From positions 11,594,001 through 11,658,000 of the forward strand of contig OZ059898.1 in NCBI GenBank assembly GCA_964057225.1: 64,000 bases of DNA, written 5' to 3'. Both the position numbers and the translations under genes were made by a program. The notes below the pieces were generated by a model, which made no database searches, was not told where the DNA came from, and saw only the letters and a program-made list of their open reading frames with translations. This document shows positions 11,093 through 36,153 of this stretch, one piece after another (the stretch's first letter is position 1; every line of letters begins with the position of its first letter). This stretch comes from Auanema rhodensis (lineage: Eukaryota; Nematoda; Chromadorea; Rhabditida; Rhabditidae).

Positions 11093-12597
11093 TTATATAT
11101 ACTATATAAAATAATTTTAATTAGAAAATGAGATAATATTTTATTATATTAAATCTAATGAGAGTGATATTCAGAATATTCTAACTATACACATACATAC
11201 ATATATCATCTGGTTTATCTCTTTAACCTTAACATAACATTTTAGTTATATAAATAATTGATCTTTTTCATATAAATTGAAAGAAAATTTGATTATATAT
11301 TATATAAAATTATTATTATCGAAAATCATATTTCGCAGAAAAAAAAGATAATTTAATCTTCCAATTTCAAAAACATTTTGAAAAAATACTTCCTTAATAA
11401 CAGTGCCAATTTTTAACTATATTTTTTTGTAATATACTATTCAATTAATACTAAATTGCAATATTATTTATTATTTTATTTATAAATAATAAATAAAAAT
11501 ACATAATATTATCTATATTTATAGTGTATAAATCATATTAACTTGAATGTTTTCTTATATTTGAAAAAGAAGAACTTTTGCAGGAAGTAGAGCGTAGATT
11601 ACTTTGCTGAATTGTTAACCGTTTCACTTCTTTTTTGCCTACACCCTTTTTCTATTTATGTATATGCTTTCAAGCAATTTTTTTTTGTTTTTTTGAAATT
11701 TAAAAAAAAATTTCGAAATACTATGTACAGTCCTGTGCGATGAAAGTCGGACACCCACTAGAAACCCTTATATCTTTTCAGACAAACTACAAAAATTCAG
11801 AAAAAATACATTTTGAGTGTTAAAAAACGATAATGAATTCAGAAAAATATTAAAAATTTTGAAAATCATGTTTGGAAGTAATTTCTGAAGTCTCCGAAAT
11901 TTTCATAAACTGCTTGAAGTCTTCTTTCGTGAATTTCAGAAGTTTCATCAAGATTTCAAAAAATAATGTTTCTATAGAATGTTAGAAGTACACTAAATGT
12001 CAATTTTTCTTTTAAACGGGAGAATTTGGTTGTACGTTAACCAAGTTCTCTTCATAGATATTCAGTAAGATTCAGATGTTGAAGCTTATTTGTTTGAAAC
12101 TATGCCATAGGAAAAACTTATTTACATATATTTTGATTAAATATAAACTACATGAACTCGTAAAATTTTTGAAATAAAAAAAATTTTTTTTTTGTAGTTC
12201 GAAGGGGTTTTCTGGGGCCTCTAACATAGGGGTGTCCGACATTCATCGCACATGACTGTATATATTTAGTTTTATAAAAAATGCTTATATATAAACTTGT
12301 ACTAATATGAGTTCAGGGCTCAGATTCCTGTATGACATGGCGGTGATACAGGAAGCTCAAGCTCATAACTCAGATTGAAATATTTTTTTATTATTAATTG
12401 ATATTTGTGAATATAGTGTGTTCAATTGATAAAGATTAGCTTTTTCCTTCATTTTAATTTATTTTTTTGAAAATCATTCCTACACAGGTAATCCATCAAA
12501 GTTTTGTATATTTTTTCCACATTTGTCTTTCTGTCTTCTTTTTTCATCATATACCATACATCTAGTTTTTAATATTATTATAGAAGGCTACAAAAAT
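11093..12597. other. Intergenic with MITE insertion
   Basis: AT-rich spacer between the broken Srt gene and an unrelated receptor. The central part is the MITE at 11728-12258. Sequence at 12300-12600 may include the promoter and an untranslated exon of the next gene. Confidence 0.6.
11728..12258 (+). mobile_element. Tc1/mariner-type MITE with TIRs and TA duplication
   Basis: The left end starts CAGTCCTGTGCGATGAAAGT and continues CGGACACCC. The reverse complement of the right end starts CAGTCATGTGCGATGAATGT and continues CGGACACCC. That is a 29-bp terminal inverted repeat with two mismatches. Flanking TA dinucleotides at 11726-11727 and 12259-12260 match a TA target duplication. Subterminal CAAACTACAAAAATT and its approximate inverse near the right end extend the symmetry. 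No transposase frame is present in 531 bp, so it is non-autonomous. CAGT ends with a TA target are typical of the Tc1/mariner superfamily. Confidence 0.9.
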
Positions 12598-13671
12598 ATG
12601 AAAGAGTAAGTTGAATATTTAAATTTTAAATATTTCCAACTTTAGATATCAGCTTGGATGTTTAGTTGCAATAGAAACAACATTTGCACTTGTTATAAAT
12701 AGTATATTATTATATATTTTACAAAAGAATTGGTCAGAAATAATTAAAACCTTTAATGTTCGTCTTAGCTTAAGTTTATGCTTATCAGCTTTACTATATA
12801 CTCTACCAAACTTCGTTGTTCTTATTCCATGCCATTTTCAAGTTTGCATATTCAATGAGACTATTACTACAATAATTTCGGCATTCAACACAGTTACATA
12901 CTTTTCTTATCAGTTATGTTTACTATTAGTGGCTTGTGAACGATTTTGTGTTTTTTATACAATCACCTACTATCAAATGTTGATCAAATATTCGGTTATT
13001 TGATTTTTTTTTCTCAAATTTTATAAATATTATATGAATTTACATTTATAGAACTATCTTATCCTATTTATTTGGTTATTGGTTACAGCTTTTACTGTGA
13101 TTTCAAGTTTAGATGGATGTTATAAACGATATGATCCAGGTCATTATGGCTTCAGCTTATCATGTGAACAATCTCCATGGTTCACAGCTCATGTATTCAT
13201 AGGTTGTTACAACCAAAGAATTCATTATTACAATTGATTTTAGGACAAATTGTATGTGGTAGTATGGTACTTATCTATAGTAGTATCATATTTCGAATTA
13301 AATCATTAAACTCATTATCAACGACTGGACCAGACAGGCTTCATTCATGTCTGGTACATATTGAAATATCGGTTAAAAACATCAAATCAAATGTGTTACA
13401 GGCATTACAGTTTGGTATAATCTCCATATTTGCATGGTTATCTGGTATATTATTCTTATATTTACCAAATATGAAATTCTTGTAAGTTTTAGCTAATCAA
13501 ATCGATTAATTATATAATATATTTTGCAGAAATCCAATAATTATGAGTTCAATATTCAATACAGTTGATATAATTAATATTAATACAATGACGATTATAT
13601 TATTATGTTGTAATCGAACGGTATCTCATTTTAAAAGAATATTTCATATTAGTGATTATAATTTATATTAG
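12598..13671 (+). CDS. 7TM GPCR of unresolved nematode class
   Basis: Joined exons give about 300 residues without a stop. The starting exon is short (ATG at 12598, MKE); an earlier start is possible. Segments are CLVAIETTFALVINSILLYI (TM1), SLSLCLSALLYTLPNFVVLI (TM2), SYQLCLLLVACERFCVFYTI (TM3 with an ERF in place of DRY/ERY), LILFIWLLVTAFTVISSLDG (TM4), GQIVCGSMVLIYSSIIFRI (TM5), QFGIISIFAWLSGILFLYL (TM6) and NPIIMSSIFNTVDIININ (TM7), ending DYNLY. It lacks Srt landmarks. It looks rhodopsin-like and may be an Srx/Srw-type or other chemoreceptor, but I cannot assign a class. Confidence 0.7.
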
Positions 13672-14214
13672 GTTACCACAGCAATTTATAAAAATAATAA
13701 TACATGTAACAATATACTTGTATATACAGTTCGTACATCTGAATTTCAATCAAAATATTGAGTATATATATTATATATATATAAATATATAATTTGTTTA
13801 AAAAAATATATTTTTTTATATAAAATTATTATAATTATTGAAAAACAAATATTAATGTTCAACGATTAATAAATAAAATTTCTTCATTTTTTTACAGAAC
13901 TAAAATAAACATGAGAAACTTGGTACAATTATATAAAACTTAAGTTAGTTAAACTTGATTAATTTACTTTTATTATAATAGTAGTCTACGTATATATATA
14001 TGTATATAAATATATAAGAATAATTAAAGAAAAATCTTTTTTTTTAATTCTTAATTAATAAAATAACTTGTGTCATCATATCAAGTTTGTTATTTGAAAA
14101 TAAAACTTTAACTATGAGGGAAATAAGATTGAAATATTTAATATTTCAGACAATAAACATAGTTATTCATGAGTTAAAACTTTAATTTCATGAATAAAGA
14201 CTGAATTAGAAGTA
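13672..14214. other. Intergenic, nothing recognised
   Basis: AT-rich spacer where a plus-strand receptor and a minus-strand gene converge. No repeat or RNA signal was identified. Confidence 0.5.
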
Positions 14215-15870
14215 TCAATATGTCAAAAAATTCTTAACAGCTTCGTCATCTTTAGTGTCTGGAGCACTGAATACATCAATAATATTCGCTAAAGTCTAAA
14301 AGATATAACTTGTTTTATTGTGAGAAAATATCATAAAACCTGATAGTTTGGATCAAGAGTATCGATAACTCTATGTTGGCCAGGTCTTTGTGGAATAGCA
14401 CTTCCACTATGTTTATTTTCCTCTGATGAACTTTTCGTTTTATCAATTTTCTAATAAGAAATTCAAAATTAAAAGCTAAATTGAATGTCACAACTGACTT
14501 TGCAGTTCACAGCAGCTAGATTTCTTTTGAAAATTTCGCTACTCAATCCGGCTAATGTCTAAGATATAACATCAAGTGTTAAAATCAATTTCTATATCTA
14601 AGTACAAACTTGATAATTGGGATCATCTGCTTGTTTTTGATGTCTGTGTTCGTCAGGCTTGAAAATGTTGAAGAGCAAGTTATAGTTAGAGAATCAGTTA
14701 CCTTTTTAAATTTAGCTTTGGCATTTTGCTGAAAATAAAGCAAACAGATAGGATTGTTTGGCTTTCAAACTCTTACCTGGACAGGCTGTTGTTTATCTTT
14801 GGTTAACCCTTTCTTAAAAAAACAACGGAACATAGAGGATAAAAAAATGACCTTATTTACCTGATTTTTTAAGAAAATATCACTATTTAGATTGGCTAGT
14901 GTCTGAACAGATGATTCTAACAAAAAAAGTAAAAAATCTATGTGTTTACTCCATAATTCGGATCATTATGCTTTACCATTCGTTTTACATTTGGCACAGC
15001 AATTTTAGCAGTCGGAAATGTAAAAGGTATTGATAAGCGAAAAATTAAGTTCCATTGAATAATGCATATAAGAATGAAAAAATATATGAAAAGAGAAGAA
15101 TTACTGAAATTACATACTTTTAGTTTTCCTCCTATTGACAAATTTTTTTTATTTCCCGCAGATTTTTTATCATTCTGTTAATAAAATTACTTTTTTTTGC
15201 TTTAAAATTATTCAAAAGAACCTTCTCTCCAAAAACCTCATTATAGATGAAGGCTAATGTCTGAAATACAACATACAAAGCATATTGAATAACTTTAATA
15301 TTCTAAAACTTGATAATTTGGATCGTTATACGATACTGTATTTTGTACTGACGGGACCGTTATTTTTCCTTTTTTCTTATTTGATCGACCACAACTTTTT
15401 TTCTATATAATTCTATTTTATAGTAAATCAGATAAAAGGTTAAATTTCAACAAAAAAAAAACATGAATTTCCCTGCCTTCGTTTTTTTGTTTTCTCTGCT
15501 GTGCCTATCCTCATCGCTTGAAAACTCGAAGTCACTTTCACTCTTCAACACGATATCTCAATTAAAAAGCAAAGAAATGAATACTATTACCTGATCACAT
15601 TCCGAGCTTCTAGACTTATGACGTCGCTATTTTAAATATTTAATTTATTTGTTTTAATTAGTTTTATACGGCAAAAAAAGTTTATGAACATACCCGCTTA
15701 CGCCTGACACAGAATATTGAACAGATTTGAGCTGCAGCTGAGATTACCAGAATTTGCGCCACACAGAAAGCCTAACATATCACTTTTTTGTAATTTTATG
15801 ATTTATTGATCAAATAATTAATTTTATGTTTTCAACCTACAATCCAACTCAAACCTGACATGTGCCACAT
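14215..15870 (-). CDS. Single-pass membrane protein with four DPNYxTLA modules
   Basis: Not recognised as a named family. The likely start MWHMSG (complement of CAT at 15868-15870) splices to a hydrophobic segment AFCVAQILVISAAAQICSIF followed by CVRRKRRRHK, giving a short outer segment, one TM helix and a basic stop-transfer. The remaining lysine- and serine-rich tail is built from small exons. Four times an exon ends in D-P-N-Y-Q/G (complement 15310-15324, 14950-14964, 14610-14624, 14340-14354) and the next exon begins T-L-A, always phase 0, usually followed by an N/G-x-x-x-x-IF/VF block (for example TLANLNSDIF, TLAGLSSEIF). The protein ends AVKNFLTY. The joint upstream of the second module (about 15020-15125) is uncertain. 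The Y-x-T-L tyrosine modules resemble ITAM/Y-x-x-L phosphorylation or sorting motifs; function is inference. Confidence 0.65.
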
Positions 15871-16549
15871 CAAATTCACATGAAAATGATTTTTCTTACG
15901 TGGACAATACGTCAAATTTCAGCACGTAATACTACATAATATTAAATAATGCTTATCGTTATTTATAATGAAACTTATTCTGAGTTAACTATATTTAGTT
16001 TCAATTCCGTTTCTTATAATTATAGTTAAACAAGACATATTAGTCGAAAGATGTGTACACAATGTAGAATTAGGGTAAAACTGATACTTTTGCGATTTTG
16101 CAATGAGCAAAATAACATCTTCCCCTCTTAGCATTAACTATTCACTTTTGCAATTTATTTTAATCATTTCGTATAAGGTATTGGTCATTTTCTTCGGTTG
16201 ATAAAAGTTCAAACATTTACCAAGAAAAATGCAGAAATTTGATAGGAAATGAGCCAATATTCTTTCACGCGAGTAAAAATTTCTACGTGATATTGGAAAA
16301 AATTAACGTGAGAAATGAATAAGCTTTTAACCTCTTTGGGCTACTCCTTCATGCATGCCCGATATTTGTCCATGGACATGGCAGCCAGAAAAAATTCAAT
16401 AATGTGGGTAACGGTATATTACGGGAAGAATTTTTGACTGAACGGCGCTTGCAATTTTACTAGTTTTTCCAAATATATTTAAAGCATTTAATTAACCAAA
16501 AGTATTCCAAGCTAAAGTGATATAGAATAGATGATATTAAGCTAATCCT
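15871..16549. other. Divergent intergenic region
   Basis: Spacer between the minus-strand DPNYxTLA gene and the plus-strand SCYL2 gene. It should contain both promoters. No further feature was recognised. Confidence 0.5.
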
Positions 16550-19500
16550 ATGGAATATTTTCATAAATTTCGGTCTACTGTCACTCAAGTTGCTACCCAG
16601 GTACTTTTATTTTTTCTTATTTAGTTTATTAAGTCATCTAAAGGTCAGCAATGCATTACCCGGGAATCCGTTATCAAGAGAATATGATATTGGAGAGTTA
16701 ACGGCTACTGCTGGTCAGGGCTTAAACTGGAAGATATTCAAAGCAACTAAGAAATCAACCAAACAGGTGCGTGAACATACTTCTACGATAATGTACTAAA
16801 ACATTTAATTTAGCCGGTTTCTGTATGGTTATATGATAAGAAAGATTGTGAAAAATGGCCCAAAGATGATCGCGAGCTTTTCCTATCCACTCTGAAAAGA
16901 GGGGTTTCTCAACTCACACGCCTTCGCCATCCAAGACTTTTAGTTATTGAACACCCTATTGAGGAATCCAGGTTTTTGATTAAGTTTATTTTGTATCTGA
17001 ATTAGCGACCTTGAAGGGACTCTTTGGCATTTGCTACGGAACCGATCTTTGCTAGTCTTGCTAATTGTCTAGGTTGGTTTGTGCTATATTTGCTTTTCTA
17101 ACTTGAATTTGCAGGTCGGACTGATAACTTGCCTCAACCTCTTCCGGCTCATCTGCGTCAGTTCAAATTATTGGAAATTGAAATAAAGCATGGATTAGTG
17201 CAGGTATAAGATTTTTTAAAAATGCATGTTATACTCTTTTTATAGCTTGGCGAAGCCTTAGCTTTCCTACACATTGACGCCCGCATTTTACACCGTAATA
17301 TTTGTCCTGAGTCCATAATAGTCAATGATAAGGTTCTCCATTTTAGTTGTTTAGATTGAAATGAATACAGTATTTTAGGGAGCTTGGAAACTTGGTGGTT
17401 TTGATTTCAGTGCTTCTGGTACAAACAGTCCGACAGGCGCGGTGAGTTCTACTGATTAAAAAGGTTACTCTTAAATTTCTTAGGCAACATATGAATCTCT
17501 GGAATGGAACGAAAGAATACCTTCATTATGCCAACCAAATTTGGATTATTTTGCTCCGGAATATATTGTAAGTTATTTTCTATTTCATTTTTAACTTTTG
17601 TTTTTAGATGGGAGGACTTATAAGTCCAAATGCTGATATTTTTTCTCTTGGAGCTGTATCTTATGCTGTTTTTAACAAGTGTAAACCTCCAATGGAACAT
17701 CATAATTCTATACCTAAATATAAGCAGAACGTGGAAAAAGTTTGAGATTATTATAGTTTTCTGTTATATGGATTCGTTCTAGATTAAAAGTTTCCCGCAA
17801 CAATTTTCTGAGAATATATCTCCAGTTTTTAAAGATGATTTCAAAATGTGTCTCAACTATTCACCAGATCTTCGCCCTGATGCCACACAATTTACTAAAG
17901 TTATAACTTATATCATTTCATTGTATAATTTTTATTTTTTAGGTAGCATATTTTGATGACCCTCTTGTAAAGGCTCTAAACTATTTTGAATCGTTGATGC
18001 AAATGGACAATAACCAAAAAATGCAATTTTTCAAATCACTTCCAACTGTTTTATCTCAATTTGAAAAAGTTAGTCGAATTTTAGTTTAGTTTGGTATTTC
18101 CAATTTCTTCAGCGACCATTGCTTCAAAAAGTGATGCCGTGGTTAGCGGGAGAATGTTCAACACCCGATTTAATTCCATTTATACTTCCTTCTATATTCC
18201 ATATTACCGAACAAGCTTCGAAAGAGTATGTACCTATTTCCATATGTTTGAAACGTTTGCTTTTAAAGAGAATTTACTACTGCTGTTCTGCCAATGTTGA
18301 TTCCTGTATTCTCAATGAAAAGACCATATCAGGCATGTTTGCAAACTTATTTTTCTTTTTATTCTTTACAATTTGAAGATTGCCTTATTATTGCTACAAA
18401 GAATGGAACTCCTACTCGAAAAAGCTAACGATAGTGATATTAAAGCATTTATTTTGCCATTGATCTACGACTCAATTTCTAGTGAAACAACTCGGATACA
18501 GGTAAGTTGTTAATGAGATAATTTCATTTCTATATTTAATTTTTAGGAGCTCTGCCTTTCTATCGTTCCAACAATTGGAAAATTAGTAGATGGCAACTCC
18601 ATGAAAACACGGTTGTTACCGAAGTTGTTGCAATTAGCAACTGATGGGGGAGTACTATCTGTAAGTTTGTTTTGAAATAGTTTATTTACGATTCAAAATC
18701 ATTATCTAACAATTCATCAACCACATAATCGTGGTTAGTAACAACAAAGTAATCATCCGGTTTGTAATGCTCAGGGATGTTGATCATAGCTAGTGGGTCG
18801 AACTCTGAATAAGAGTTGTTCGATTCAAGTTTCGGTTTCTTTTTGTGAATCCAACCTGTTTTTCTTCTGGAAATCAACTCTTCTTCCTCTTCCCGAGTAA
18901 AATAGGTTTTAATGTTACATAAACGAGGATTGGTTGCTCTTTCAAAGTTATATCTGGAATACTCAAACTAGTTATGAATGCAGGTTTACCATACTTCACT
19001 CTGGAAATATATGTTCCCGCTGAGCAATAGCCGCAAGATTGTCTACATTCACGGAATGCAAAAGGATACACAGTGCAATCCATGTGGCTGTATTTCGAAG
19101 TTTCCCAGAATCCCTTCCTGAATAGTGTTGTTGACCGTGCCATTGAAAAGAAATTTACCTTTGTGTCAACTTTGAGCAAAAATCTGCGCCTCGTCTATCC
19201 CAGCATGGAGAATTCAGTGGACTTAAAAGTTGTTCGGTCGTAACTTTTTTATATAACTCGGAACTGTTGCTGTTTCGTCGATCGAAGCTTCGAATAAATA
19301 GCATTTAACAAGAAAACACTGAAAGAATTTACCATGTGGAGCAACACTGAATCATAGCAAAATCAGCATCTTTACTACATCTTTGGTGAAATCGTACAAA
19401 ATCAGAATTTCGTATTCTTTGACATGCGGATGAGGTAATTCGATCTAGACAACACGGAGTTCTATCAATGAGATGGATATAAGTTGCAAGACAAGCTGAA

Positions 19501-22500
19501 ACCATCCTTTATATTAATGGAAAGATGGATTAATTACCTTTGAATAATATGAAAATATAAGCTAATGAAAGAAACATGACACCAGGGATAGAGGTCTGAA
19601 TTGAAATCTTTGTGAACTCCTTGTGAGGGTACAATAGTTTAATCGTGGTTAGGCCCCGAGTAAATAGTCAATGTGAACGCGTGAATGTTGTAGAGCCCGA
19701 TATACACATATTGCATAACGTAATGTTTGTCAAAATCGAATCTCTTTGATGATTTTTTTGAACGATTATCACGATAAGAGCTTTACAAGTACGGCTAACT
19801 GGTGCACTTTTTTCGCGGTAGATGAGTAAGTGGGAAAACGTTAAGACAAATCGTTTATTATATTCTTATTTTTAAATAAAATAAATAATTTTTAACATTT
19901 TGAGATACTTCGTTGAGATGTTTTGAGGCTGGCTCAAAATAAATTAATACAGTCTGCTGCACGCTTTTGGGTTCTTGGCCGTCTTAGAATCATAATTGAC
20001 AGTTGCTACTTTACCCCTGGAACACAAATTACGGAATAACATGTTCAAAGGATTCACTGCTTACCCTGTACAATATCCACAAGTTTTCTTGCACACTCTG
20101 AAGGCAAATGCTGAATGCTGACAAGAAACTGGACTTCGGGACCATGGACCTGTACGAGTTACAAAAGCTTCACAGAAGGATGTTCCATGTCTGTCAAAAC
20201 AGATATTAGGATTGAATTTCAACAGAAGATTTTCGGCGTCATCTCTGTAGATGTCTTTGGGTACAGGAGCTCCTATGAAAAACAGTGAATATATAAAATA
20301 CAGAAGAATATATATTAAATACCTAAAGAAGTGAAATATTCAGGATTGAAATGACAAGAATGACAACATTGCATAAAACTAAAATCAGCATTAGTACGGC
20401 ATTGCTTGGAAAATCTATCGTGATCTCTATTATACAGAGCTTTACAGACACCTGGGCGAAGAGTGTCTATACAACAAGGAGTTTCGGTCGCCTTATAAGC
20501 GGTCATTTGCAAATCAATAGCTTGTACATCTGAAAATTCGATAACGAAGAGGACTAATGAAAAGAAAATCACTGAACTAACCATGAACAGCTAAAAGCAA
20601 AATTGGGAGAACCGAAAAGAGCATTGTGCGTACTGAAGGGCAGCTGTGCCAGCAAGCTTGACTTTTATAGGCGGAAGGAATCGTTCAGGTTTTAAATCCG
20701 GTTTCCGTTTGCATCCACCTCCGTTGTGCCAGGTCAGAGCATTTGTTTGGTCTTCTGCGGTCATTCTTATGAATTATGACAACCCAGCGTGCAAACAAGG
20801 CTCCAAGTCTAGCTGCCGGTTTTGTGCTTTTTCTCTTTTGAAAACGGATTAAAGATGGTTCATGTTGTCTACATGAGGAAAAGTGTTGTTATTTTGCAAA
20901 CTGGTCGGGAAAAAAATTTTTGTCACTCTTTCATGTCATCCTTATTTGTCCAATCATGATGGGAGGGACACCATGTTTTTCCTCGCCGCGGAAACTTGAG
21001 ACAATATTTTTCTCGTAGAAGGGACATAGTTTTTCCAGTAATTTCTCATTTTCAGATAAGAGTTCAAGCACTTGTATGTGTTGGAAAGCTTTTACCAACA
21101 CTGGAATCTTGGATGGTTACAGAGCAGGTTCTTCCAGCGTTACCGAAAATTTCGAGCAAAGAACCTGGCCTTCTCATGGCCATTTTAGGTATTAATAAGC
21201 ATTTTACTAACTTGAATGAATTGAGGCAAATTGTAGGTATTTACAAGTTATCGGTTGAAAGTAAAGATATTGCGGTCAGTCGGGAGCAACTAGCTAAAAG
21301 TGCTTTACCTTTTCTTATGGCCACATCAGTGGAAAATACTTTGAATTTGAATCAATTCGAACAATATATCTCATTGATTAAAAGCGTTTTACTAAAGGTA
21401 CTCTTAATCTTCATGTTTCTTTCATATCATGTTATTTAGGTGGAAAATGAACAACGCAGTAGACTACAACAATTAAGTGCTGGCCAGGAAGAACAAAGGT
21501 TGTCTAATTATATTCATTTTCTTCTTTTCTTCTTTTCTTCATTCATATTTGTTTTGATTATAGGGGTATTCCAAACTTTGATGAAGTTTTGAAGCCAAGC
21601 TCTTCGAATAATTTGCCGCAAAGCATGGGTGACCTGAACGCGCTCAGTCTTGATAGCACTGTTAAAAAAGAAACAACATCAAAAGCCGTAATATTTCTTG
21701 ATTTTGATTTCGAAACAATAAATTATGTCAGAGTGCACTATCTCTTGAGGAAAAGAAACGATTAGCAGCTGAGCAGGAAATGAGCAATACGAAAAGCACT
21801 CCGCAGGTTTATTTGTCTTTTTTGACCGGTCTCATTTAAATTTTCTAGTCTCTTGCCAGTCAAATGAAAGGAAGCGGACCTCCTAAGCCAACAGGTAACA
21901 ATGAATTAGAGGAAAAAAATTATTATGATATATATATAGCAGCAACAAATATGATGTTTGATCCATTTGATATGTCGTTATCAATGACATCAACTACTCC
22001 AGCCAAAAGTGGCATTGACATATCCGAATTTATGCCCAGTTTGAATCAAAATGGTTTATATGCTAGCGACATTTATCGATATTCATTCTTCCTGTTCAGC
22101 ATCCAGTACTACCACAAACACTCAGAACAGTTTTACCAATTTTGGTTTGAACAGTTCATCGTCTTCATTCCCACAGCAATTAAACAATTTCAATGTAAAT
22201 CAGTCAAATACCTTAGGATTCCCGCAGGCACCAAGGTTAGCATTGAATTAAATCACGTGTGTCTCTGTATCTTTATCACAAAAGATGAAAATAGCACATT
22301 GTAGTTTACGAATACAGCATGATTATTCTATTAAACAACGTTTTCGAAAATAAGTCTGTTTTCAGGTCAACCAATGCGCCTGTACAACGTCCGAGCTCAC
22401 AAGGAAATTCACTTGATGCCCTTCTGGCTTTCCCTAGTAAATCAAACCAGCAATCTATAGGCTCATTGAACGGGTTTGCCATTCCACCACCCCCTACTGG

Positions 22501-22576
22501 CACCATTCAAAGAGGACCAGCTCAGAAGGCACCAGATAATAAGGCGAAAGATCCGTTTTTTGATCTTCTGGGATAA
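16550..22576 (+). CDS. SCYL2: SCYL2-type pseudokinase (clathrin/endosome trafficking)
   Basis: Ortholog of SCYL2/CVAK104, a catalytically weak kinase-like protein that binds clathrin and AP2 and acts in trans-Golgi/endosome traffic. Start MEYFHKFRSTVTQ, then GNPLSREYDIGELTATAG, then KIFKATKKSTKQ and LKRGVSQLTRLRHPRLLVIE, all diagnostic. The kinase fold is degenerate: HRN replaces the catalytic HRD, and the DFG position reads GFDF. The APE region is YFAPEYI. HEAT-like repeats follow (FVLPSL-type segment ILPSIFHITEQ, later IRVQALVCVGKLLPTLES, LNLNQFEQYISLIKSVL). The tail is rich in S/T/N/Q and ends KAKDPFFDLLG. Introns are mostly 40-60 bp, except one of 2395 bp (18661-21055) that contains two antisense genes. 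Two further introns in the tail (about 21895-21940 and 22047-22092) are inferred from frame. Confidence 0.9.
18686..19577 (-). CDS. Secreted ShKT-like cysteine-rich protein, nested copy 1
   Basis: Lies antisense inside the 2.4-kb SCYL2 intron. The start at 19577 gives the signal peptide MFLSLAYIFILFKACLA. The N-terminal module is TPCCLDRITSSAC..FHQRCSKDADF..IQCCSTC, and the second, C-terminal module is CWDRRGADFC..DCTVYPFAFRECRQSCGYC, which has ShKT spacing (C..D..C..C..F..C..CGYC). A charged tail follows (TREEEELISRRKTG, then an acidic end NDFES). Exons are joined by short introns, one within the ShKT module (donor at LTQR). It is paralogous in order, cysteine pattern and exon layout to the gene at 19944-20624. 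ShKT domains are abundant in secreted nematode proteins with roles from cuticle/enzyme prodomains to channel modulation; the specific role is unknown. Confidence 0.75.
19944..20624 (-). CDS. Secreted ShKT-like cysteine-rich protein, nested copy 2
   Basis: Antisense inside the same SCYL2 intron, about 370 bp upstream of its paralog and transcribed in the same direction. The start at 20624 gives MLFSVLPILLLAV, which splices (donor CATG/gttagt) to HDVQAIDLQ, completing a signal peptide. Module 1 is TPCCIDTLRPGVCKALYNR..CRTNADFSFMQCCHSC; module 2 is CFDRHGTSFCEAF..SCQHSAFAFRVCKKTCGYC, a ShKT-type pattern. A last short exon adds GGKVATVNYDSKTAKNPK and stops at 19944. If that last intron is not used, translation stops immediately after GYCTG. 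The role is unknown beyond secretion and the two disulfide-rich modules. Confidence 0.78.
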
Positions 22577-23043
22577 CGCTTCAAAGTAGTTATGGTTACA
22601 TAGATCGCCAATTGAAACTTGTTTTCGTGATATGTTTTTCCGGGTGTTTTTCCACTTTTTCGGTTGTGTGTGGCACAAGCTATTCCATTCGTGTACTAAA
22701 ACATTTTTAACACTAACCTTTCTCTAGTCTATGGTATAACAGCATATAATATAATTTACTAAAAGCAATCTTCGCAACTACCTTTGACTTTGATAAATAT
22801 ATTTTCTTTTTTCTTTATTTATTTTCGTTTCTCAAAAGGTTAGAAGCCTTAGTTATCTCATATTATATACTCATTATTCTGGCGAGAAAAATTGTGACCA
22901 TTATCAGTTATTGTGGCTCTTTGATAAGATACTACTTTTTTTCTTTCTGTTTGCTTCTACTTCTCCAATAAGGCTCGTTTTTATTATAAAACAGTGGAAA
23001 AAATTATAATTTATAGTAATTTCTCATAATTTCAGATGTCTAG
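22577..23043. other. SCYL2-LYST spacer with probable trans-splice acceptor
   Basis: No gene. It ends with TTTCAG at 23030-23035 directly before ATGTCTAGATGA, a three-codon upstream ORF whose stop overlaps the LYST start codon. All three frames are closed between the acceptor and the LYST start, so the acceptor marks a transcript 5' end or an untranslated exon rather than an internal coding exon. Confidence 0.6.
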
Positions 23044-35889
<12,846 letters not shown>

Positions 35890-36153
35890 GCCATTAGTCA
35901 GATTGCCGGGTTCATTTGCTTTTCCCCTCTGTATCTATCATGTTCGTAGCATCTCATAAGTTTACATTATTTATTTTCATATCTTTCTATGTCGTGCTAG
36001 CGCAAATTTGTGTTTTCAAATTCATTCGGCCATTGTACATTTCCTATTCTTTTCTAGTCGCGCTAGTATATCGTAACATTTTCACTTTGCCTGTATAGTA
36101 CGGTTATAATTTTTTTTCAAATTTTATGCAGAGTACCTAGTAAAGTTTTATTT

